Of a stretch of 64,000 bases of DNA, positions 43,692 to 53,480 are shown in pieces. The stretch is from Chamaelirium japonicum (lineage: Eukaryota; Streptophyta; Magnoliopsida; Liliales; Melanthiaceae). The stretch's first letter is position 1, and each line of letters begins with the position of its first letter. The position numbers and the translations under genes were made by a program. A model generated the notes under the pieces. It saw nothing but the letters and a program-made list of their open reading frames with translations, was not told the DNA's origin and ran no database searches. The stretch covers positions 79,488,579 through 79,552,578 of the forward strand of contig OX393556.1 in assembly GCA_947650365.1 (NCBI GenBank), written 5' to 3'.

Positions 43692-46600
43692 AAGGAGATT
43701 CCGCTGACCGAACCTCCACCAATCGAATGGGAAACATCACCTTCAATTGAAGAAATCATCCCTATCAACATTGGCAGTGGAGATCTCCCTCGACAAACAT
43801 TTATTGGTACCGGTCTTAGCGACGCAGAAGCGCAAGACATGGTATCCTTCCTCCAGTCCAATATCGACGTCTTCGCCTGGTGTTTCGAAGACATGCCTGG
43901 TATCAATCCGGATGATGCTTGTCACCGACTTGCAATCAAAGAAGAAGTGAAACCTGTCAAGCAAAAGCCACGCACCATCCGGCCAGAGCTGCAAGTTGCT
44001 GTTCAAGAAGAAATCACCAAGCTACTCGCAGCAGGCTTCATCCGAGAAGTAGAGTATCCTACCTGGATCTCTAACATAGTTGCTGTTCCAAAGAAGAATG
44101 GGAAAGTCAGAGTCTGCATCGACTTCACCAACCTCAACAAGGCTTGCCCCAAAGACCCATTCCCCATGCCAAGAATCGATAGACTCGTCGATGCCACCGC
44201 TGGCCACGAGCTATTGTCTTTCATGGATGGGTATTCTGGATACAATCAAATTCCACTTCATGCAGACGATCAAGAGAAAACTTGCTTCGTGACTAGCCGA
44301 GGTCTTTACTGCTACAACGTAATGCCATTCGGCCTCAAAAATGCTGGTTCCACCTATCAACGGTTAGTCACAAAAATGTTCGAAGATCAGATCGGCCGCA
44401 ACGTCGAAGTCTATGTCGATAATCTCCTCACCAAGAGTTCCATTCGGAGCAAGCATCTTTCTGATCTTGCAGAAACCTTTGAAGTTCTTCGAAAGTATCG
44501 TATGAAACTCAATCCAGCCAAGTGCGCTTTCGGAGTTCAATCTGGCAAATTCCTGGGTCATCTTGTGACCAGGAGGGGTATTGAAGCCAATCCTGATCAA
44601 ATTTGAGCTATCCTCGACATGCCATCACCTACCAATCGAAAGGAAGTGCAGCGCCTCACTGGAAGACTTGCTGCCCTCAATCGGTTCATCTCAAAGTCTT
44701 CTGACAAATGTAAACCTCTCTTCGACAAACTACGAAAGGCGGATACTTCAGGGTGGAGTCCAATTTGTGAAGAGGCATTTCAAAGCATCAAGAAATATCT
44801 GGTGCAAGCTCCTATCTTGACGGCTCCACTTCCACAAGAAGACTTATGGCTCTATCTCGCCGTAACCAATCAAGCAATCAGTGCAGTCTTAGTCAGTAGA
44901 AGAGAAGGCTTCGAGCATCCAGTCTATTATATCAGTCACACTCTTCTCCCAGCTGAAACTCGCTATTCAAAAACTGAGAAAGTAATCCTAGCCTTACTCA
45001 CTGCATCGCGTCGCCTTCAACCATACTTCGTCTCTCACCAGATCACTGTCATTTCAGAACATTCGCTCAAAGATATCATTGACAAAGCTGGTCGAGCTGG
45101 TCGAATGACCAAATGGGTGATCGAAATGAGTTCCCTGGGGATTCAGTTCGAATCTCGCACTTCTATCAAAGGTCAAGCTATTGCTGATTTTCTAGCTGAT
45201 TTTCCAGTTGAAGACCCCATCACTTGGGAAGAAGATGTCGATATGCGCTTGGAAGATGAGGACAATACTCCGATCAACCTTGCAACAAAAATTGATCCAA
45301 ATCTCGAAGCTACTGCTACAACTCCTCCATGGAAGCTTTATACTGATGGAGCTTCAAGTTCGATCGGTTCGGGAACTGGGATAGTCTTGGTGTCCCCCGA
45401 ACTTGATCATCTCCAGAAAGCCACTCTCCTCGGGTTCACTGCCACCAACAACGAAGCCGAATACGAAGCACTCATTTCTGGACTCGAGATGGCGAAATCC
45501 CTGGGGGTAGATCGAATTATTATCTACAGTGACTCCCAATTGATCATAAGGCAAATCAATGGAGAGTACACAGCTCGCGAAGAAAGAATGCAACTCTACT
45601 TGGCCTTAGTACGACTTCTTCAGCAACGTTTTATTGATGCTAAATTCATTCAAATCCCCAGAGCAGAGAACCGAGAAGCAGATGCCTTAGCCAATGCTGC
45701 CTCAGTTCTTGGAGACTCACTCGGAGGAAGGCAAATACAGATCGATTATCAAGAAGTGTCCAAGACCACCCCCGATCAACAGATCTTTACTACTACAAAA
45801 GAATCTGGGGGTGGAGATCAACTTGAAGACTGGAGACGATCAATCTTTGATTTCTTCAAGCATGGCTCACTCGGAGGAAGGCAAATACAGATCGATTATC
45901 AAGAAGTGTCCAAGACCACCCCCGATCAACAGATCTTTACTACTACAAAAGAATCTGGGGGTGGAGATCAACTTGAAGACTGGAGACGATCAATCTTTGA
46001 TTTCTTCAAGCATGGCAAAATGCCGGAAGATCCAAATCAAGCCCGAAGACTTCAAAGGAAGCTCCCATGCTACATTCTGCAAGGTGAAGATTTATATTTC
46101 AAATCTCACAACGGGATGTTGCTCAAGTGCCTTGGTCCCAAGCAAGCACTGGCAATCCTAATTGATATCCACTCTGGAACTTGTGGGAATCACTCGGGAG
46201 GAAGATCTCTTGAAGCCAAGACGAAACTACAAGGGTACTACTGGCCAACCATGGCAAGGGATGCTCAACAAGTTGTTCAAAGATGTGAGCCATGCCAAAG
46301 ACACGCTCGAGCTATTCATCTCCCTGCAGATGAGCTTCATCAACTATCAAGTCCCTGGCCATTCCATCAATGGGGGTTAGATTTCTTGGGTCCTTTCCCT
46401 CCAACTCCAAGCAAGAAGAAGTATCTACTGCTGGCCACGGATTATTTCACCAAATGGGTTGAAGCTGTACCCCTCTTCCGAGAGACTGACGACGAAGTGA
46501 TCAAATTCATTCGGCGCAATATCTTCTCAAGGTTTGGTACACCTCAAGTTCTTGTTGCTGACAATGGAGCTCAGTTTGACTCCGACAAGTTTCGAGAGTT

Positions 46601-47216
46601 CTGTCTCAACAACGGTATCAAGCTATTCTATTCAACTCCAAGATATCCTCAATGCAATGGTCAAGCTGAAGCCTCAAATAGAGCCATACTTGGTATACTC
46701 AAGAAGAAACTCAACGACAAGAAAGGATTGTGGGAGCAAGTCCTACCTGAAGTTCTTTGGGGGTATCGCACAACTCCGAGAAGATCAACAGGGTTCTCAC
46801 CCTTTCGTCTAACATATGGATCGGAAGCAGTACTCCCAACAGAAAATATATCAAGTACTTTGAAGACCAAAGCAGTTGAAGGAGGAATCAATGAAGAACT
46901 TCGGATCAATGATCTAGACTTCTCCGAAGAATTACGAGATCAAGCATCACTTCGTATGGCCAAGTACCAACAGAAGATCAAAAGAGCCTACGACAAGAAA
47001 ATCTACAAGAGACAGTTCCCAGTGGGCAGCCTAGTTCTCAGAGCAGTTTTCTACAACACCAAAGAGCACAGCAGTGGGAAGCTTGCTCCCAACTGGGAAG
47101 GTCCATATATCGTTGAATCAGTAGGAGGCAAAGGTTCTTACAGACTGGTCACACCAGAAGGAGATAGATTGCCTCGAGCTTGGAATTCCAAACACCTCAA
47201 GATGTTCTACCCATGA
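43686..47216 (+). CDS. Pol of element A: RT, RNase H, second RNase H, integrase (one stop, RT active site changed)
   Basis: About 1177 codons in the gag frame. RT runs from KPVKQKPRTIRPELQ (43950) with FIREVEYPTWISNIVAVPKKNGKVR and FMDGYSGYNQI. Its catalytic box reads YVDN at 44412-44423 instead of YVDD. A TGA at 44604-44606 replaces the CGA found in B. RNase H follows (LYLAVTNQAISAVLVSRREG, KTEKVILALLTASRRL). The second, archaeal-type RNase H has YTDGASSSIGSG, NNEAEYEALISGLEMA and YSDSQLIIRQINGEY. A 50-residue segment (SLGGRQIQ to FFKHG) is duplicated. Integrase has CEPCQRH, LLATDYFTKWVEA, VADNGAQFDSDKF and NGQAEASNRAI, with all three acidic residues. It ends HLKMFYP. Confidence 0.92.
45717..46016 (+). 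repeat. In-frame 150-bp tandem duplication in pol of element A
   Basis: The segment at 45717-45866 is repeated exactly at 45867-46016, so 50 codons between the second RNase H and integrase are doubled. Element B and the flanking alignment show one copy, so it is private to A. The frame is kept. Confidence 0.95.
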
Positions 47217-47323
47217 TGTAAATTCTGTGATGAATAAAATTCTCTTTCAGATGTTCAAATGTGCAAGTATTCAGCTTTTCAATTCAAGTTCTAAAGCAGT
47301 TTCAAATTCAAGTTACCAGGTCT

Positions 47324-47720
47324 TTTAACAAGTTTGGGTGTTAGAGTTGTGACTCAACCCCTTACTAGCAAATGTTAAAAAACTGACCATATTCAAGTTA
47401 CCAAGTCTTTTAACAAGTTTGGGTGTTAGAGTTGCGACTCAACCCCTTACTAGCAAATGTTAAACTGACCTTCAAGTTTCAATGTTCAAATTCAATCAAT
47501 TTCGATGTCGTCTAACAAGTTTGGGTGCTTGAGTTGCGACTCAACCCCTCACATTCAAGTGTTACACGAATTCAAGTTTCAATTTTCAAGTTGCAATAAG
47601 TTTGGGTGCTTGAGTTGCGACTCAACCCCTTATATACAAGTGTTGCGTAGATTCAAATTCAAATTTCAAGTTGAACAAGTTTGGGTAATCAAGTTGCGAC
47701 TCGATCCCTTACATTCAAAG
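47324..47720 (+). repeat. Stem-loop array after pol in element A (five units)
   Basis: Units at about 47324, 47408, 47512, 47600 and 47674, each AACAAGTTTGGGT..GAGTTGCGACTCAACCCC with a TTTAACA/TGTTAAA outer pair in the first two. Stems are GAGT/ACTC or TTGAGT/ACTCAA around TGCG or TGTG. The same array lies at the same place in B. It follows the pol stop by about 100 bp and precedes the 3' end of the antisense gene. Confidence 0.85.
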
Positions 47721-47903
47721 GATTGTATCTATGCTAATGCTATCTAGAACATAAGATTCAAAGACATTCAACTCAACTCAAGAGACATCCAATTTTTAAA
47801 CACCAAAGAGATTTCTATTATTATCAAAAATGTGACAAGTACAGGAGCGAGCTATTACATATCAAGAGTTTACAAGCACAAACAACTGAAAGAAAGAAAA
47901 GTC

Positions 47904-50659
47904 TCAAGGCTTGGCTACACTCTGCGCACGCGACTTCTCCCCCTCAGATCCAGCACGAGCTTTGCTCGCCGCTGATGCCTTGGAGGATCGGACACTGGCA
48001 ACATGGGCCCTGAGAGCTTCTGCCGCCTTTTCAGCTGTTTCCCTGTAACTCTGGCACTCACTCCGCATATGCTCCAGCTCCTTCTTATGAGTCTCTGCTG
48101 AAGCAGCAAGTTGAGCCTCCAGCTCCTTTATTCGAGCAGCACGATCGAAGCCCAAGTTCTCGATCCTGAAGAATCGTTTCTTCAAATCTTCAAGCTCGTG
48201 ACCCCGGGCCTCATATCCATTCTGCCAGCCCTTGCTCTCCAACTTTTCCTTGCGAAGGGCCTCGGTCTTGGCCTTCAATGCCTCCTTTTTTGAGGATAGA
48301 GCCTCCCTCAGCTTATCTCTCTCCTCGCTTACGACCTCCAGTACGGCAGATAAGCGGGAGACTTCAGCTGAAGCTTCTTTGGCTCCCGCCTTCATGGAGA
48401 GCTTGGTCGCGACATTCAAAACTGCTGAATTCTGCAAAAAGAACAAAATAGTTAGAATTATTCTGAAGATGCAATTCAGATGATCATTCGAGCAAGATGC
48501 ACTTACCACCAGTTCGAGCCTGTCGAAAGCTTCATCCAGAGTAGCCCCTGGAAGATTGCAGAGTTTCCGGATCACGGATGTGGGGTGGTTGATGTCAACA
48601 TCACCCAAACTCTTCATCTTCGGGGTCGAGCCAACAGGCACACCTGCAATCAACACGAAAGGTCAAAGTGTTAGATTATTTCCAATCTTCAGAGGCAAGA
48701 GAATCAAGGCAAGTTAGTACAATTACCTGAGGCTTCAACCCTTGGCTCCTTACCCTTTCGGCGATCGGATCCACCCTGAGGGGTCGTTTTCTCCTGAGTA
48801 GGGGCCGGCTTTGGCTGAGGTTGAGTAGCTCCATCTCCCACGCGACTTTCCCTCTCCAAATGAATAGGGGAGGGAGCATCCCGGGGAGGTGAGACTCTTT
48901 CTTCCTGTGGCCCGCCTGGCTGGACGAGTCCCGCCACCATAGCAGCCACCTCCTCAGCCAGAGACCGAGAGGGGGGTGGGGGTTGTTCAACTTCGATACC
49001 CCCGCTCGTGGTTGCTCCTTCGAGGCGGGGTACTTCAGGTGGAATTTGATCGAGGGGTGTGGGGTTGCTTCCAACCCCACCACTCCTCGACAACTTAATT
49101 TTGAAGCGCAGCGGCTTCTTCAACTCATCAAATTTATAGGTGGGAACCGCCTTTGGGCCATCACCTTCTATATCGAGGACTTCTTCCATTTGACGGGCTT
49201 TAACCTCGTCAATAGGAATAGGAATTGAATCTTCACCTGTTGCACCACCAGTGGGGGTGGGAGGAATTTCTTCCTCACCACCCCCATTCTCACCATCTCC
49301 ACCAGAGGGGGTGGAAGACAGATCATCCTCGCCGCTCCCTTCCTCGTCCTCGTCATTACCACTATTGTCGTGGCTGACATTCTCGGTCTCTTCGTCTTCC
49401 TCGACGCTCCCCTTCCTTTCTTTTTCTTCTTCTTCTTCATTCTTCTTCCCTTGGTCTTCATCTTCCTTTTGCTTGAGGGTTTTTCGTTTCTTCTTCACTG
49501 GGCCTCTTTGGATCACCAGTTTCTCCTCCACAGTGGGCAAGCGGCGCCTGGCAGTGTAGATTTTCTTCTCGGCCCGAATCTTCCGGATGATCTTGCCCGA
49601 ATGAGGGTCTTCCTCATAGTCAGAGTATAGGACTTCATTGTCCTCGTATCTATCCTTTGATCGGTGGAGGAGATTGGCCTTGCCATATCTCACAGGGCAG
49701 TTGGAGAACTGCTTCCACGACCTGGTTCCACAGGTTAACTCCAGAAATAAGTTATCGATTGCTCCAGCCCTCTCGGAGGTCCAGGCAAAGATGCCTCCCT
49801 CGCAGTACATCTTCACTGCGTCATGCACTTCACCTCGGGGGGTATCGGGCACTGAGATGGGTGTCCATGCACCGGTAACAGAGATAGGCCAATCTGTATA
49901 CAATTTGTCCGAAGGGACTGTATCAGTTAGCGGGCGCAGTGGAGACACACCGGTCAAATTGTAGAATGGGCTGTCCCTTCTGTAAGCCCATCGATAGTGT
50001 AAGAAGAAGTATCCAAGCTCGATCCGAGCGTCTTCACCTTCCGGGATGCTGGAGTAGCAGGCCTTCAAGTCCTCTTGAAAATCCGACTCCACGCGGCAGA
50101 ATGCGTAGATAATCCGCCAGGCGTTTCCAGTGACCTGCCCCGGGCAAAGGCCAGAAGTGTTCAGTAATCTTGCCGCAAAGGGTGGCAACGGTAGACGCAG
50201 ACCGCAGTTGAGTTGGCCGATGGTTACGATGGTTCCCATGACCTTCTCATTGCTAGCAAAGCTGGTGAAGACGGTCTTCTTATCGATGCCGAATGCAGTC
50301 TGAATGCTGGGGAGCGAAGGTTGCACCCTCCCTTCGGTGAAGAAAGAGAGCAATGTCTGCCACTTCTTCCTCTTTTGATCTGTGAACTCGCCACCAGTAT
50401 TGTATACATACTCAGTTTCCTCTGACAGAGACATGAGCGGGCCCAGAACGAACTATACCTTAGGGATATACTCTGGCCTCGATGGCGCTGAAGCAAACCC
50501 TACTCCCTGGTGTTTTTTTCCCAGCTGCCCCAGTTCGGCAAGCACAGCCTTGCCCTTACCGCGGCCGCCCTTCGGAGAGGATGGAACCTCAACAATCTCT
50601 TTTCCTTTCCTCTTTGAAGGGACCCCGCCTGACTTCTTCGAGCTTCCAGAAGACGCCAT
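47904..50659 (-). CDS. Three-exon antisense gene of element A (one premature stop)
   Basis: Exon 1 is 50659-48727 (1933 bp), exon 2 is 48643-48507 (137 bp) and exon 3 is 48431-47904 (528 bp). The sum is 2598 bp, exactly 866 codons with stop. Introns of 83 and 75 bp have GTAATT/TTGCAG and GTAAGT/TTGCAG ends. Residues 1-60 are basic (SKKSGG, SKRKGKE). Residues about 70-320 form a globular domain with LPPFAARLLNTSGLCPGQ and NAWRIIYAFCRVESDF, resembling the plant domain called putative gypsy-type transposon (PF04195). Residues about 395-465 are acidic, then proline-rich. Exon 3 is a coiled coil (LEVVSEERDKLREAL, LEAQLAASAETHKKELEHM). UAG at 50453-50455 (codon 69) replaces a Ser codon of B. Function unknown; extra antisense ORFs are known in some Tat elements such as Grande. 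Confidence 0.75.
48432..48506 (-). other. Intron 2 of the antisense gene in element A
   Basis: 75 bp, GTAAGT donor at 48506-48501 and TTTTTGCAG acceptor ending at 48432. It has no in-frame stop, so an unspliced product is possible. The same donor and a TTTGCAG acceptor bound the equivalent intron in B (40112-40038). Confidence 0.75.
48644..48726 (-). other. Intron 1 of the antisense gene in element A
   Basis: 83 bp, donor GTAATT after GCCTCAG and acceptor TTGATTGCAG. Splicing joins EAS-G with VPVGSTPKMKSLGDVDINH in phase 1. The B counterpart (40336-40250) has a GTATAT donor and GGCAG acceptor in the same phase. Confidence 0.72.
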
Positions 50660-50750
50660 CTGATCGATCAAGCAAAAGCAGAAATCGGGAGCAAAAGCGT
50701 CTGGACTTCGAAAAATTTTAGAAGCGTGAGGCAAAAATGACAGCCAGTGA

Positions 50751-50762
50751 AACTTATATACC
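50751..50762 (-). promoter_or_regulatory. TATA box of the antisense gene in element A
   Basis: The minus strand reads GGTATATAAGTT about 95 bp before the ATG at 50659. B has GGTTTATAAGCCC at the same distance from its ATG. The sequence around it (GCCTCA.GCTTC.AAA.TTTTT) is also conserved. Confidence 0.65.
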
Positions 50763-51110
50763 AAGGGTGAAACAGGTACGAAAATCGAGGAGACACGTGT
50801 CTTCACCATATCAAATCGCGTGTTTTTGTAGGAACACGTGGCATCCATCCACAGCTTGCGCAAAATCAGACGAACCGTCGAACCAGACGAAACGTCGGAC
50901 CACCGGTCCACGTGAACCAAACGGTCCAAGCAAGCCACCGGTCTGAATAAACCGAACCACCGGTCAAAAGCCTCATTCAAACCAACCAAAGATTCAAAAC
51001 AGGAAGGATCAAGCCCCATTGATGTTCAAAACTCTGCCAGAAGATCAGAACAGAACAGCTGTAAAACCTTCTCTGAGGGCAGGTTCAAAACTTTCATTCG
51101 ATCAGTCAAA

Positions 51111-52061
51111 TTTCTACTGGATCTGGCAAAAAACCAAGGTTTTTTACCGATCACTCGAACCTTGACCGGATAATTTCTTACCGATCGGACAAACTTGTCC
51201 GATCGGTAAAAATCATTCGATCGGTCAAATTTCTACTGGATCTGGCAAGAAACCAAGGTTTTTTGCCGATCACTCGAACCTTGACCGGATAATTTCTTAC
51301 CAATCGGACAAACTTGTCCGATCGGTAAAAATCATTCGATCGGTCAAATTTCTACTGGATCTGACAAAAAACCAAGGTTTTTTGCCGATCACTCGAACCT
51401 TGACCGGATAATTTCTTACCGATCGGACAAACTTGTCCGATCGGTAAAAATCATTCGATCGGTCAAATTTCTACTGGATCTGGCAAAAAACCAAGGTTTT
51501 TTGCCGATCACTCGAACCTTGACCGGATAATTTCTTACCGATCGGACAAACTTGTCCGATCGGTAAAAATCATTCGATCGGTCAAATTTCTACTGGATCT
51601 GGCAAAAAACCAAGGTTTTTTGCCGATCACTCGAACCTTGACCGGATAATTTTTTACCGATCGGACAAACTTGTCCGATCGGTAAAAATCATTCGATCGG
51701 TCAAATTTCTACTGGATCTGGCAAAAAACCAAGGTATTTTGCCGATCATTCGAACCTTGACCGGATAATTTTTTACCGATCGGACAAACTTGTCCGATCG
51801 GCAAAAATCATTTGATCGGTTAAATTTCTACTGGATCTGGCAAAAAACCAAGGTTTTTTGCCGATCATTCGAACCTTGACCGGATAATTTTTTACCGATC
51901 GGACAAACTTGTCCGATCGGCAAAAATCATTCGATCGGTTAAATTTCTACTGGATCTGGCAAAAAACCAAGGTTTTTTGCCGATCATTCGAACCTTGATC
52001 GGATAATTTTTTCCGATCGGACAAACTTGTCCGATCGGCAAAAATCATTCGATCGGTCAAA
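51111..52061. repeat. 119-bp minisatellite of element A, eight units
   Basis: TTTCTACTGG recurs at 51111, 51230, 51349, 51468, 51587, 51706, 51825 and 51944, exactly 119 bp apart. Each unit has two dyads: TTACCGATCGGACAA/TTGTCCGATCGGTAA, and AACCAAGG-TTTTTTGCCGATC. The array stands upstream of the antisense promoter and before the 3' LTR. Confidence 0.95.
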
Positions 52062-52690
52062 TTTCCTACTGGATCGGTTAAAAAACCATGTTTTTTGACC
52101 GATCACCCTATTCTTGACCGGTTGAATTTTGACCGATCGGTCAAAATTTGACCGATCGGTCAAATATGACCGATCGGTCAAAAATTAACTGATTGGTCAA
52201 ATTTCAACCGATCGGTCAAATTTCCTACTGGATCGGTCAAAAAACCATGTTTTTTGACCGATCACCCTATTCTTGACCGGTTGAATTTTGACCGATCGGT
52301 CAAAATTTGACCGATCGGTCAAATATGACCGATCGGTCAAAAATTAACCGATCGGTCAAATTTCAACCGATCGGTCAAATTTCCTACTGGATCGGTCAAA
52401 AAACCATGTTTTTTGACCGATCACCCTATTCTTGACCGGTTGAATTTTGACCGATCGGTCAAAATTTGACCGATCGGTCAAATATGACCGATCGGTCAAA
52501 AATTAACCGATCGGTCAAATTTCAACCGATCGGTCAAATTTCCTACTGGATCGGTCAAAAAACCATGTTTTTTGACCGATCACCCGATTCTTGACCGGTT
52601 GAATTTTGACCGATCGGTCAAAATTTGGCCGATCGGTCAAATTTGACCGATCGGTCAAAATTGACCGATCAATCAAAATTGACCGGTCAG
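52062..52690. repeat. 159-bp minisatellite of element A, about four units
   Basis: TTTCCTACTGG recurs at 52062, 52221, 52380 and 52539, 159 bp apart. Each unit contains five to six copies of the palindrome GACCGATCGGTC or close variants. It shares the core with the 119-bp array and probably grew from it. Confidence 0.95.
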
Positions 52691-52797
52691 TCCTTTTTTG
52701 TGCTAACACGTGACAAGCTTCTTCATGCCTTTTGCGACAGGGGGTTGCTATTTTTTGCACCAAATCCAAGCCAGCCATAACGAACTCTAGCTAACTT

Positions 52798-52808
52798 GGA
52801 GGGGGTAC
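52798..52808 (+). promoter_or_regulatory. Polypurine tract of element A
   Basis: GGAGGGGGTAC directly before the 3' LTR, the plus-strand primer. Confidence 0.8.
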
Positions 52809-53480
52809 TGTGGGTGCAAATTTTGGCAGAAGTTTACCAACTACCGCGGGACCCACCGGCCCTGCCTGGTGGGACCACGAAGACTACCGCGGGACCCACC
52901 GGCCCTGCCTGGTGGGACCACGAAGACTACCACGGGACCCACCGGCCCTGCCTGGTGGGCCCCTGAAGGCTTTCAAAGGACCCACCGGCCCTGCCTGGAG
53001 GATCCCCAGATACGGCAACAGAAACCGCTATTTGCCCCGGAATTCCTCCCAGAGAATCCTATAAATAGCAGAGCCTTCGAATGTAAAAGGATCCGAAAAT
53101 TCTGATTTCCACTCTGAGATCTGACTTTCAGAACCAGAGCTCTGGGATTTTCAACTTCTGATCTACCATCTCTCATTGATCTTCTTTTCTCCTTAGAAGA
53201 GATCAGAGGGTTTTCAGTGACACTCGGCCTGTCGAGGTCACTTCAACTGAAGTGTTAGTGAATTCGGGTTGCTCCCTATAGCACGGAGACGTAGGCTTCG
53301 GCTGAACTCCGAGATCACATCTCGTGTCAAAATCTCTCTGATTGCCTCTCTGTTTACATATCGAAAGAGGTAACTTCAACTCCAATCAACAGATCGACCA
53401 ACGATCTTCGACGTCAACTTCAACTCCAATTGACTGGTGTTGCGAGAGTCTTCGGGTCGGCACGAAGATTTTCTCCCACA
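52809..53480 (+). repeat. 3' LTR of Tat element A
   Basis: 672 bp, equal in length to the 5' LTR with about four substitutions (for example in GGCAACAGAAACCGCTATT). It is followed by GCTCT, where the interrupted antisense exon of B resumes. Confidence 0.96.

Larger units (their letters stand above)
40391..53480 (+). mobile_element. Full-length Tat-lineage Ty3/gypsy element A, 13.1 kb, nested in B
   Basis: LTRs of 672 bp (40391-41062, 52809-53480) starting TGTGGGTGC and ending TCTCCCACA. Target-site duplication GCTCT at 40386-40390 and 53481-53485. The LTRs differ at about four sites by eye, so the insertion is recent. Order: primer site, gag-protease (41218-43685), in-frame UAG, pol (to 47216), stem-loop array, three-exon antisense gene (50659-47904), two minisatellites, polypurine tract. 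The second RNase H and lack of a chromodomain place it in the Tat lineage. Disabling changes: one gag deletion, one pol stop, YVDN in RT, and one stop in the antisense gene. Confidence 0.96.

Noticed and set aside
49251..49964. Plus-strand frames opposite the antisense gene
   Set aside because: They mirror the acidic low-complexity part and conserved exon on the other strand. Splice signals and homology between A and B support the minus strand only.
51111..52690. A CRISPR-like repeat-spacer array
   Set aside because: Whole 119- or 159-bp units repeat without unique spacers, in a plant retrotransposon. They are minisatellites.
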